A stretch of 45,455 nucleotides of DNA from Pseudomonas sp. GM79. Lineage in GTDB: Bacteria; Pseudomonadota; Gammaproteobacteria; Pseudomonadales; Pseudomonadaceae. Each line of letters opens with the position of its first letter. The stretch's first letter is position 1. The stretch covers positions 1 through 45,455 of the forward strand of contig NZ_AKJE01000038.1 in NCBI RefSeq assembly GCF_000282495.1, in the 5' to 3' direction. Positions 36,334-43,753 of this stretch are shown here, in pieces. A program made the position numbers and the translations under genes. The notes under the pieces were generated by a model. The model was not told where the DNA came from, made no database searches, and saw only the letters and a list, made by a program, of their open reading frames with translations.

Positions 36334-36581
36334 GCTGTCGCTGCAAATGCAGCGGCAGGGTGTAGGAACCCGGGACAACTCACCGCGCATCAGCGCTGTC
36401 GTTTGATTGCGGCACTTAACTTGTGTCCGTAACATCGTTCGCGGCGGCTGTGCGCGGGGCACGCTTCGGCGTGGCTGAGTTTGGTGAGTTGCTCAGTTTC
36501 CTACTCCCGCGTACGGCTGCCACCCAAGCCCGTAGGAAAGGCCGTTGGTAGCATTTAACTCAATCACCAAGGTCTAAAAAA
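36334..36581 (+). ncRNA. candidate structured RNA leader upstream of the DUF3077-like gene
   Basis: Five stems can be drawn by hand. Stem 1 is 36335-36344 with 36349-36358 (10 bp, AAAT loop). Stem 2 is CACGC/GCGTG at 36460-36464 and 36469-36473, closed by a UUCG tetraloop. Stem 3 is CTGAG (36475-36479) with CTCAG (36492-36496). Stem 4 is TTTCCTAC (36497-36504) with GTAGGAAA (36532-36539), 8 perfect pairs. Stem 5 is CC-TTGGT (36542-36549, one bulge) with ACCAAGG (36566-36572), which covers the Shine-Dalgarno AAGG used by the ATG at 36582. Two words occur twice: GTAGGAA at 36362 and 36532, and GCA(C/T)TTAACT at 36412 and 36551. Either GTAGGAA can pair with TTCCTAC (36498-36504), so two folds compete. 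The architecture suggests a regulatory RNA; the family is not identified, and the phage C4 antisense RNA class is one candidate. Confidence 0.55.
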
Positions 36582-36905
36582 ATGAAAAGTCTTCACCCCG
36601 ATCCACCTTACGAAAAAATAATCCCTCATCCCGAAAACCGCTTCATGGCATTGACCGGCAACTGCAACGACATGCCCACGCTGTTCGTCGATACCCACGC
36701 CCCGCTCGATGTTCTGTATGACGCTGCCAACTATCGAATTCGCGCCGTTACGCAGGTGCTTGAGAACATGTCGATGCGCGGTTCGGTTGAGTGTGAGTCG
36801 TTCATTCTCAGTGATTTTGCGTTGCTGTGTGCCATTCCGTTGCGGGATGGGTGTGATGTGCTGGATGTGATTGGGCGGCGGTTGCGGGCTCGGCCTTCGG
36901 ACTAA
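36582..36905 (+). CDS. small DUF3077-like protein
   Basis: A 107-residue soluble protein. It begins MKSLHPDPPYEKIIPHPENR and contains LFVDTHAPLDVLYDAANYRI, then a helix with AVTQVLENM, and ends VIGRRLRARPSD. The pattern resembles the small DUF3077/DUF6124-type proteins that fluorescent Pseudomonas carry in several copies and whose function is unknown. The ribosome site AAGG is 9 bases before the ATG and can be buried in the last hairpin of the upstream RNA. Composition returns to Pseudomonas style here. Family assignment is by eye. Confidence 0.65.
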   Translation: MKSLHPDPPYEKIIPHPENRFMALTGNCNDMPTLFVDTHAPLDVLYDAANYRIRAVTQVLENMSMRGSVECESFILSDFALLCAIPLRDGCDVLDVIGRRLRARPSD

Positions 36906-36920
36906 CGCCGAGTGGTTTTA

Positions 36921-37115
36921 TGGCGAGGGAGCTTGCTCCTGCTGGGTTGCGCAGCAGCCCCAAAAACCAGCGATCCGGATTTGTTAGGCGCGGTGTTTGG
37001 TTTGGCGACTGCTGCGCAGTCGAGCGGGGGCGAGCCCCCTCGCAACGGGGTTTTGTGGTGGTTTCAGGTTTCTTGGGGCTGCTGCGCAGCCCAGCGGGAG
37101 CAAGCTCCCTCGCCA
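36921..37115. repeat. triple REP-like array upstream of rlmJ
   Basis: The arm at 36921-36961 (core GGCGAGGGAGCTTGCTCC, then GCTGGGTTGCGCAGCAGCC) is mirrored almost perfectly at 37075-37115. A third related copy at about 37007-37046 has a GGGGGCGAGCCCCCTCGC core. It is the GAGGGAGCTTGCTCCC type, as at 1021-1129. The elements fill most of the 396-base gap before rlmJ; no gene is seen there. Confidence 0.85.
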
Positions 37116-37118
37116 CTA

Positions 37119-37142
37119 GAGCAAGAGCAAGAGCAAGAGCAA
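37119..37142. repeat. GAGCAA hexamer tandem repeat
   Basis: Four exact tandem copies of GAGCAA, followed by GATCAA and then the AAAAGATCGCAGCC repeat word (37146-37160). The repeat lies between the REP array and rlmJ. Such short arrays change copy number by slippage; no coding role is apparent. Confidence 0.8.
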
Positions 37143-37301
37143 GATCAAAAGATCGCAGCCTTCGGCAGCTCCTACAGGGGGTTGTGATCACGCCCTTGCT
37201 CTTGCGTTGGGATGATTGCCGCGCAGATTGTCCGCTCGGCTGTGAGGCCCTGACGTTCGGCCCCGTACAAGGTAAACTTCCCGGCCTTCGCAGGAGCAAT
37301 C

Positions 37302-38141
37302 ATGAATTATCGTCACGCCTTCCATGCCGGCAATCACGCCGATGTGTTCAAACACCTGACTTTGACCCGCCTCATCGCCTTGATGTCGCGCAAGGAGCAG
37401 CCGTTTGCCTATCTCGACACTCACGCCGGCATTGGTCTGTATGACCTGCAGGGCGATCAGGCGAGCCGTACCGGTGAGTACCTGGAAGGGATCGCGCGGT
37501 TGTGGGATCAGCCGGATTTGCCGGCGCTGACTGCCGATTACATGAAGGTGCTGCACGACATGAACCCGGATGGCCAGTTGCGCTATTACCCGGGATCGCC
37601 GGAGTTGGCGCGGCGACTGACGCGGCCGCAGGATCGGCTGATGCTCAACGAGAAGCACCCCGAAGATGGCTTGCTGCTCAAGGACAACATGGCCGGTGAT
37701 CGTCGGGTGAAGGTTCACTTGGGTGAAGGCTGGCATGTGTCGCGGGCGATGTTGCCAGTGCAGGAGAAGCGGGCGGTGATGTTGATTGATCCGCCGTTCG
37801 AACAGCTCGATGAGATGCAGCGTTGTGCGGCGTCGTTGAAAGAAGCGATTGGCCGGATGCGCCAGACGGTGGCGGCGATCTGGTACCCGGTGAAGGACCA
37901 GCGCATGTTGCGTCGGTTCTATCAGGATTTGGCGGGTACGGGCGCGCCGAAGTTGTTGCGGGTTGAGTTGCTGGTGCATCCGCTGGATACGCCCAATAGC
38001 TTGAATGGTTCGGGGTTGGCGATTGCCAATCCGCCGTGGGGGCTTGAAGAGGAATTGCGTGAGTTGCTGCCGTGGTTGTCCAAGAAGCTTGGGCAGACCC
38101 AGGGTGGGTGGCAGATGGATTGGTTGATTGCTGAGAGTTGA
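37302..38141 (+). CDS. rlmJ: 23S rRNA (adenine-2030-N6)-methyltransferase RlmJ
   Basis: A 279-residue SAM-dependent methyltransferase that modifies A2030 of 23S rRNA. The N-terminus MNYRHAFHAGNHADVFKHLT is the family hallmark. SAM-binding DTHAGIGLYDL lies near residue 40, and the N6-methyltransferase active-site motif IDPPFEQ near residue 164. Length agrees with E. coli RlmJ (280). The ATG has AGGAG about 6 bases upstream. It is a single gene framed by REP arrays on both sides. Confidence 0.96.
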   Translation: MNYRHAFHAGNHADVFKHLTLTRLIALMSRKEQPFAYLDTHAGIGLYDLQGDQASRTGEYLEGIARLWDQPDLPALTADYMKVLHDMNPDGQLRYYPGSPELARRLTRPQDRLMLNEKHPEDGLLLKDNMAGDRRVKVHLGEGWHVSRAMLPVQEKRAVMLIDPPFEQLDEMQRCAASLKEAIGRMRQTVAAIWYPVKDQRMLRRFYQDLAGTGAPKLLRVELLVHPLDTPNSLNGSGLAIANPPWGLEEELRELLPWLSKKLGQTQGGWQMDWLIAES

Positions 38142-38180
38142 TTGCTGATCAGATGGATTGATGGCGTCTGAAAGGACGCC

Positions 38181-38273
38181 TTCGCGAGCAAGCCCGCTCC
38201 CACAGGGGGGCTATGTCGATCACAAGAGTGTGGTCAGGCACAGATCCAGTGTGGGAGCGGGCTTGCTCGCGAA
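38181..38273. repeat. REP pair between rlmJ and msrA
   Basis: The arm at 38181-38204 (core GCGAGCAAGCCCGCTCCCAC) and the perfect inverted arm at 38250-38273 lie between two convergent genes. Confidence 0.9.
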
Positions 38274-38291
38274 GCTTTTCAGGGCCCAAAA

Positions 38292-38939
38292 TCAGATCGG
38301 GCAGGTCACGCCTGTACCGCCAATCCCGCAATACCCTTCAGGGTTTTTCGCCAGGTACTGCTGGTGATACGCCTCGGCGAAGTAGAACGTCGGCGCTTCT
38401 TCGATTTCGGTGGTGATGGTGCCTTTGCCAGCCTTGGTCAACTCGGCCTGGAACACTTGCTCGCTGTGCTTGGCGGCGGCCAATTGTGCCGGGTTGGTGG
38501 CATAGATCACCGAGCGGTACTGGGTGCCGATGTCATTGCCCTGGCGCATGCCCTGGGTCGGGTTGTGCAGTTCCCAGAACATCTTCAGCAATTCTTCATA
38601 GCTGACTTTTGCCGGCTCGTAGACTACCAGGACCACTTCGCTGTGGCCGGTCAGGCCCGAGCAGACTTCTTCGTACGTCGGGTTCGGCGTAAAGCCGCCG
38701 GCATAACCCACCGCCGTACTGACCACGCCTTCGCGCTGCCAGAACTTGCGCTCCGCGCCCCAGAAGCAGCCCAGGCCGAAGATTGCGAAATCCACGTCCA
38801 TCGCGAACGGGCCCAGCAGCGGGGCGTCGTGGACGAAGTGTTTTTCCGGCACGGTCATTGGGGTTTCGCGGCCAGGCAGAGCTTGTTCTTTAGTCGGGAG
38901 CACGTTTTTGTTCACCAGGATTTCCGAGCGCAGAACCAT
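38292..38939 (-). CDS. msrA: peptide methionine-S-sulfoxide reductase MsrA
   Basis: A 215-residue enzyme that reduces the S-epimer of methionine sulfoxide in proteins. The active-site motif GCFWGAE lies at residues ~57-63. The family segments [20 protein letters not shown] and GHSEVV follow, and the C-terminal recycling cysteines are in [13 protein letters not shown]. Length matches E. coli MsrA (212). The ATG at 38939 has AGAGGA 7 bases upstream. As in P. aeruginosa (from memory), it neighbours dipA and rlmJ. Thioredoxin is the usual reductant. Confidence 0.97.
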   Translation of the reverse strand: MVLRSEILVNKNVLPTKEQALPGRETPMTVPEKHFVHDAPLLGPFAMDVDFAIFGLGCFWGAERKFWQREGVVSTAVGYAGGFTPNPTYEEVCSGLTGHSEVVLVVYEPAKVSYEELLKMFWELHNPTQGMRQGNDIGTQYRSVIYATNPAQLAAAKHSEQVFQAELTKAGKGTITTEIEEAPTFYFAEAYHQQYLAKNPEGYCGIGGTGVTCPI

Positions 38940-39018
38940 GATCAGTCCTCTCAGTCAGGTTGAGATGTAAATAAACAGACCACCAGTGTGCCCAATGATG
39001 CCAAGTTAATCACTACCT

Positions 39019-39108
39019 TGTGGGAGCGGGCTTGCTCGCGAAGGCGGTGTGTCAGGCAACAATGATGTCGACTGTCACACCGCTTTCGCGAGCAAGCCCG
39101 CTCCCACA
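39019..39108. repeat. REP pair between msrA and dipA
   Basis: The arm at 39019-39042 (core GTGGGAGCGGGCTTGCTCGC) and the inverted arm at 39085-39108, with inner sequence containing GTCAGGCAAC and TGTCGACTGTCAC-like pairing. It sits downstream of dipA and upstream of msrA. Confidence 0.9.
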
Positions 39109-39146
39109 GGGTTTTGTGTCCAGGCAGAAAGAGCATTCAGCCTTAT

Positions 39147-41840
39147 TCAGGCGATCGGACCACGCGGGTAGCGTTTGAGCTTTTCGATCAGCTCGGAACC
39201 CGGTATCGGTCGGTCGAACAGGTAGCCCTGGCCGACGTCGCAGCGGTGGCGGCGCAGGAACGCAAGCTGCTCGGCCGTCTCGATGCCTTCAGCCACGACC
39301 TTGAGTTTCAGGTTGTGGGCCATGGCGATCACTGCGGAGGTGATTTCCATGTCGTCCTGGTTGTCCGGGATTTCGTGGATGAAGCTTCGATCAATCTTGA
39401 TGATGTCGATCGGGAATTTTTTCAAGTAACTGAGCGACGAGTAACCGGTGCCGAAGTCGTCCATGGCCAGGGTCAGGCCCAGACGCTTGAGCTGGTCGAG
39501 TTGCAAGTGCGTGTCTTCGGTGGCTTCCAGCAGCAGGCCTTCGGTCAGTTCCAGCTCCAGCAGGTTCGCCGGCAGTTCTTCTTCCTTGAGGATGTTGGCG
39601 ATGGACGCTACCAGGTCCGGGTCGGAGAACTGTTTGGGCGACAGGTTGATCGCCACTTGCAGGTTGCCGAGGCCGGCGGCGGTCAGGTCTTTGCTCATGC
39701 GGCAGGCCTGGCGGGCGATCCATTTGCCGATCGGGATGATCAGCCCGGTTTCTTCGGCAACGCTGATGAACTGGTCCGGGCGGATCATGCCTTTTTCCGG
39801 ATGGTTCCAGCGCAGCAGCGCTTCCATGCCCAGCAAGCGACCGCTGCGCAGGCACAGCTTGGGCTGGTAGAACACGTCCAGCTCGTTCTGGGTCAGGGCG
39901 CGGCGCAGGTTGTTTTCGACGAACAGTTTGTAGCTGGCTTCTGCATTCAGCGCTTCGGTGAATACCTGCACCTGGTGCTTGCCGTTGGCCTTGGCCTTGT
40001 GCAGCGCCAGGCCGGCGTTGCGCATCAGCGTCTGGGGATCACGGCCGTGCAGCGGCGCGCAGGCCAGGCCCACGGAGCCGGTGACGCTGATCAGCTGGTT
40101 GTCGACGAACATCGGTTTGTCGAGGGTCGCCAGCAATTGGTTGGCGACCTGTTGGCCAGTCGAGAGGTCGGTGTCATCCAGCAGCACGGCGAATTCGTTA
40201 CTGGCGAAGCGCGCCAGGCTGCCACTCGGGCTCAGGCTGTTGCGCAAGCGTCGCGCCAGGCTGATCAGCAGCTTGTCGCCGGTCTGGTGGCCGAGGCTGT
40301 CGTTGATGCGTTTGAAGTTGTCGATGTCCACCAGCAGCAGGCTGATTGGCGTGTCGCTGTCTCGGGCGAAGCGTTCGTCGAGGTTGCGGATGAACGCCGG
40401 GCGGTTGCCGAGGTTGGTCAGATTGTCGGTGTAAGCCAGGCGCTCGATGCGCTGCTGGGCGAGCTTGGTCTGGGTGATGTCTTCGTAGATGCCGATGTAG
40501 TGCGTCAGCTCACGGTTGTCGCCGTAGACCTTGGAAATCGATAGCTGGCCCCAGTAGGGTTCGAGGTTTTTGCGCCGGCTCTTGAACTCGCCCTGCCAGC
40601 TGTTGCTCTTGGCCAGCGCCGACGGCGCGTCGAACAACAGTTCGCTGAGGTTTTCCAGCGCCGGCAGTTCCGACAGCCGCTGGCCGTGGACTTCCTCGGT
40701 GGAGTACTGGGTGATCGCCGTGAAGCTCGGGTTGACGTATTCCACCACGCCGTCGCAATTGACCAGCAGAAAGGCGTTGGCGCTTTGCTCCACCGCACGT
40801 TGGAACAAGTGCAGGGCGCTGGTGGCGGTGCGGCGGTTGTGGTTGTTGATGACCTGGGCGAACTGATCCGCCAGCTCGCCGGCAAAGGCGATTTCGTCCG
40901 ATTGCCAGGCGCGCGTCGCACCGATCTGCTCCAGGCAGAGTACGCCGACCACTTGGCCGTCGACGCGGATGCTGGCGTCGAGCATGGCGTTGACGTCGCG
41001 CGGGCGCAGGCTCTCGGCTATTTCCCGGGTGCGCGGGTCGCGCATGGCGTTGTGGGCGTCGATGGCACGGCCGGTGTGCAAGGCTTCGAGGTAATCGGGG
41101 AAGCCACTGGCATCGATCGGCTCTGGCAGTCGGTGATTGCGGGTGGCGCGGTGATAGGCCGAGATCGGCGTCAGTAGTGAGCCGTCGAGGTTCCACAGGC
41201 TGGCGCAGTCGATTTCATAGATATCGCAGGCACTGCGGGTGATCAGCTCGGCGGCTTCTTGCAAGGAATTGTTGGTGCTGTAGCGCTGGCGGGTCAGCAG
41301 CAGAATCAGATCTTGCTGGGCGCGCACCCGGTCCAGGTGCTGCAGTTGTTCCTGCTGGGCGCGTTGATTGAGTTCCAGGGCGATTTGCAGGCGTGAGTTC
41401 TGGGTTTCCAGATCCAGTACCGGCAGCAGCGGCTCATCGATGAACAGGCCGTCCACTACCATCAGATAGCCGCGCAGCAGGTGTCGATTGTGTTGTTTGT
41501 AAGCTTCGCCCAGTTCCAGCAGGCTCAGTACGCCTGCGGCGGTGTGCAAAGTGTAGCGGATCAGGTAATGCGGGCTTTCGGTGAGTTGCTGCTGGATCGT
41601 GTCATGCAGTTGATAGCGCGCTTCGGGCTCCATCAGGCTGGCGTAAGGCGAGCCGACCAGAGCACAGAGCTCCACTGCCGGCAGGCCAAATTGTCGTTCG
41701 CAATTGGGGTCGAGAAACAGCAGCGCCCAGCTCGGTTCATTCAGCCGTTCGAAACGCAGCATGCCGAGCCGCGAGGGCACTGGCAACTGCGTCACTACCT
41801 CGGCCACCATACGGCTGGCGGCATCGGGTTGGCTCTTCAT
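39147..41840 (-). CDS. dipA: cyclic-di-GMP phosphodiesterase DipA (PAS-GAF-PAS-GGDEF-EAL)
   Basis: An 897-residue cytosolic signalling protein with no membrane segments. The order is a PAS-like domain (~20-130), a GAF domain (~185-335), a second PAS (~345-465, LFQRAVEQSANAFLLVNCDG), a GGDEF domain (~470-630) and an EAL domain (~645-890). The GGDEF motif is degenerate, reading ASNEF (RFASNEFAVLL), so cyclase activity is not expected; it may bind GTP as a regulator. The EAL domain is intact (EALLRW near 671, MDDFGTGYSSLSYL), so it should hydrolyse c-di-GMP. P. aeruginosa DipA, needed for biofilm dispersal, has the same architecture, length and degenerate motif, and also lies between aceF and msrA (from memory). 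The ribosome site before the ATG is weak. Confidence 0.9.
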   Translation of the reverse strand: MKSQPDAASRMVAEVVTQLPVPSRLGMLRFERLNEPSWALLFLDPNCERQFGLPAVELCALVGSPYASLMEPEARYQLHDTIQQQLTESPHYLIRYTLHTAAGVLSLLELGEAYKQHNRHLLRGYLMVVDGLFIDEPLLPVLDLETQNSRLQIALELNQRAQQEQLQHLDRVRAQQDLILLLTRQRYSTNNSLQEAAELITRSACDIYEIDCASLWNLDGSLLTPISAYHRATRNHRLPEPIDASGFPDYLEALHTGRAIDAHNAMRDPRTREIAESLRPRDVNAMLDASIRVDGQVVGVLCLEQIGATRAWQSDEIAFAGELADQFAQVINNHNRRTATSALHLFQRAVEQSANAFLLVNCDGVVEYVNPSFTAITQYSTEEVHGQRLSELPALENLSELLFDAPSALAKSNSWQGEFKSRRKNLEPYWGQLSISKVYGDNRELTHYIGIYEDITQTKLAQQRIERLAYTDNLTNLGNRPAFIRNLDERFARDSDTPISLLLVDIDNFKRINDSLGHQTGDKLLISLARRLRNSLSPSGSLARFASNEFAVLLDDTDLSTGQQVANQLLATLDKPMFVDNQLISVTGSVGLACAPLHGRDPQTLMRNAGLALHKAKANGKHQVQVFTEALNAEASYKLFVENNLRRALTQNELDVFYQPKLCLRSGRLLGMEALLRWNHPEKGMIRPDQFISVAEETGLIIPIGKWIARQACRMSKDLTAAGLGNLQVAINLSPKQFSDPDLVASIANILKEEELPANLLELELTEGLLLEATEDTHLQLDQLKRLGLTLAMDDFGTGYSSLSYLKKFPIDIIKIDRSFIHEIPDNQDDMEITSAVIAMAHNLKLKVVAEGIETAEQLAFLRRHRCDVGQGYLFDRPIPGSELIEKLKRYPRGPIA

Positions 41841-42026
41841 ATGGAGGGAAACTCGCTTCGAATATGCTGATCGCGCCGGGCTCTCGCCCTCTTTACTGTT
41901 GTCTGCGGCAAGGTTGCATCATTGCGACACCGACTGACAAGAGACATGAAGGCCAAGTGCTATAAGAATATGTCGGCAGGCGCGAAGATTTCTCCAGCGA
42001 GGGGCCTAAAAGTAATGTTGTGAGTC

Positions 42027-42070
42027 AAAAGATCGCAGCCTTCGGCAGCTCCTGCAGGCTGCGATCTTTT
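42027..42070 (-). terminator. hairpin terminator-like repeat after the PhoD-like gene
   Basis: AAAAGATCGCAGCC (42027-42040) and GGCTGCGATCTTTT (42057-42070) form a perfect 14-bp stem with a 16-base loop. Read on the minus strand it follows the stop of the PhoD-like gene by 6 bases and ends in TTTTGA, so it can terminate that transcript. The sequence belongs to the same dispersed repeat as the arms at 14260-14351 and the piece at 37146-37175. Confidence 0.7.
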
Positions 42071-42076
42071 CCGCAA

Positions 42077-43483
42077 TCAATGCAATTTTATGGTTATCGA
42101 TTGCAGTTGCTTGCCATCCCGATCGTGATAATTGACGCGGACCTGTTCAGCATCGACGACCAGATGCGCGAAGTTATCCTGGCTGATCACTTCACTGCTC
42201 AGCTCATGCCGATAATCCCCCGCGGCCGTTCGGGCCAACGGCTGGTCGAGGATGAAGGTCGATGCCTTGGCATACGGCAGCAGTTTGCTGTTGTACAGCG
42301 GTGAAGACACGATGGTGTGAACTTCAAAATTCGGGTCGGCGCTGTGAGTCAGGCAACTGGTCAGTGAGCCATGGACATCGCCGGAAATGAACAAGACGTT
42401 TTTGATGCCGTGCGTACGAATCGTCTCCAGCAGCCGTAGTCGTTGTTCCGGGAAGGCTTTCCAGGCGTCATCGCCGTTAAGTTTGCGGTCGGGGTAGAAC
42501 ATGACGCTGGTGACCACGAATTTGACCCGGGCCGTACTGTTGATCAGCCATTTGAGCAGCGCCTGTTCCTGTTCTTCGTCAAGGATGCGCCGGTCGCTGG
42601 CCGACAGATTGCGTCGGGTTCGGCTGTCGGTGATAAACCATTCGATATCGCCATCGGAGAATTGATACCAATACTTTTGCAGTTTCTTGCTTACTTGCCC
42701 GTTGGCAAGTAACTCATAAGCAGGGCTGTGGCTGGCTTGATATAACTCATACGCCGCCATGGCGTTTTCGTATAAGTAAGCATCGGCCTTGCTTTCATTG
42801 GCAGGCCAGTTGTCTTCAATTTCATGGTCATCGAGGATCATGTAAGTCGGCACGCCGGACATTAACTTCGAGATATGCGGCTGAGAAAAAGCGGTGCGGT
42901 ATTTGCTGAGGATGTCTTTGTATTCCCGGTCGGGAGCCACGAGGTTCAGGTCATCGACGTAGATTTGGTCGCCAGTCATCAGCATGGCGCTGATCGGCGG
43001 CTCGGCGCGTTCCGCCAGGCTTGTGATCGAGGCAAAGATCCGATCGCCCAAATGTGGAGCGAACGCAATGCCGGCGGTCATTCGCAGGTAACGACATGAG
43101 CCTGCGATATAGGCCCGTGGCGTGGTGGTTTTGCTGGACTGCGTGCGAAAGCGATAGATCTCCCGAGGCCATTGCAGTGGCAGTTCCTGGATCGTCTCCA
43201 CGGTATGCACCGGGCTCATGGGGCTGAACCAGCCCGCCTGATATTCATAGGCGGTATCGGTAGCCAGATCGTTGAGGGCAATCACGTCGGACATGTCGCG
43301 CAAGATGGTCAGTTTTGCAAATACGCCTTTGGACCAGTGCTCCTCGCCGGCGCGTCGATAACGAATGCCTGCAAATACCAAGGCGTTGTTCTGTGAATTA
43401 CCGCGCAAGAAAATACGGGTGTGATTAGTTGTGGTGTGGCCAATAATCGGGCCGACAGTCGGTTTGAACATGTTCGAGTCCAT
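42077..43483 (-). CDS. PhoD-like metallophosphatase (alkaline phosphatase D family)
   Basis: A 468-residue protein with an N-terminal beta-sandwich-like part (MFKPTVGPIIGHTTTNHTRI) and a calcineurin-like phosphoesterase domain with metal-site segments GSCRYL near residue 125, MTGDQIYVDDL near 167, LDDHEIEDNW near 215 and ISGDVHGS near 350. PhoD-type enzymes hydrolyse phosphodiesters such as teichoic acids or phospholipid head groups. Unlike secreted PhoD, no Tat or Sec signal peptide is visible, so a cytosolic or differently exported enzyme is expected; substrate unknown. The start may be at 43483 or at an in-frame ATG at 43471; neither has a strong ribosome site. It is a single gene with a GC-poorer upstream region. 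Confidence 0.82.
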   Translation of the reverse strand: MDSNMFKPTVGPIIGHTTTNHTRIFLRGNSQNNALVFAGIRYRRAGEEHWSKGVFAKLTILRDMSDVIALNDLATDTAYEYQAGWFSPMSPVHTVETIQELPLQWPREIYRFRTQSSKTTTPRAYIAGSCRYLRMTAGIAFAPHLGDRIFASITSLAERAEPPISAMLMTGDQIYVDDLNLVAPDREYKDILSKYRTAFSQPHISKLMSGVPTYMILDDHEIEDNWPANESKADAYLYENAMAAYELYQASHSPAYELLANGQVSKKLQKYWYQFSDGDIEWFITDSRTRRNLSASDRRILDEEQEQALLKWLINSTARVKFVVTSVMFYPDRKLNGDDAWKAFPEQRLRLLETIRTHGIKNVLFISGDVHGSLTSCLTHSADPNFEVHTIVSSPLYNSKLLPYAKASTFILDQPLARTAAGDYRHELSSEVISQDNFAHLVVDAEQVRVNYHDRDGKQLQSITIKLH

Positions 43484-43660
43484 TCGAAGTAATGCTAACT
43501 AATCGGAATAAGTTGTCGAAGTTTCTATTAGAAATTCTCCTAACTAAGACTAGTTATTGGCTCGCAAAAAATATCGGGCGGAAGTGGACTCGAGTTGTAG
43601 GCGGTGTAAGCCATGAGTGTAGGAATAAGGTGCAGAGGAGGGCTTTCTTCAGGGCAAAAA

Positions 43661-43685
43661 AAGCCCCGCCAAATTGGCGGGGTTG
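43661..43685 (-). terminator. rho-independent terminator of aceF
   Basis: Read on the minus strand, GGTTGCCCCGCC-like DNA forms a 7-bp stem CCCCGCC (43682-43676) with GGCGGGG (43670-43664) and a 5-base loop, followed by CTTTTTTT. It lies about 70 bases after the aceF stop. The region from 43484 to 43653 shows no convincing gene. Confidence 0.9.
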
Positions 43686-43753
43686 AGGTACGAGCGTGGC
43701 GCTCGGAAAACGTCGAACGCGGCGGCCCTGCGGTGAAGGAGGGCCGACCGGTG

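Noticed and set aside
36921..37142. CRISPR-like array
   Set aside because: The repeats are inverted REP palindromes and a hexamer microsatellite, not regularly spaced direct repeats with unique spacers, and there are no cas genes.
43492..43686. A 64-codon frame between the PhoD-like gene and aceF
   Set aside because: It runs into the aceF terminator hairpin, lacks a ribosome site and has no recognisable content.
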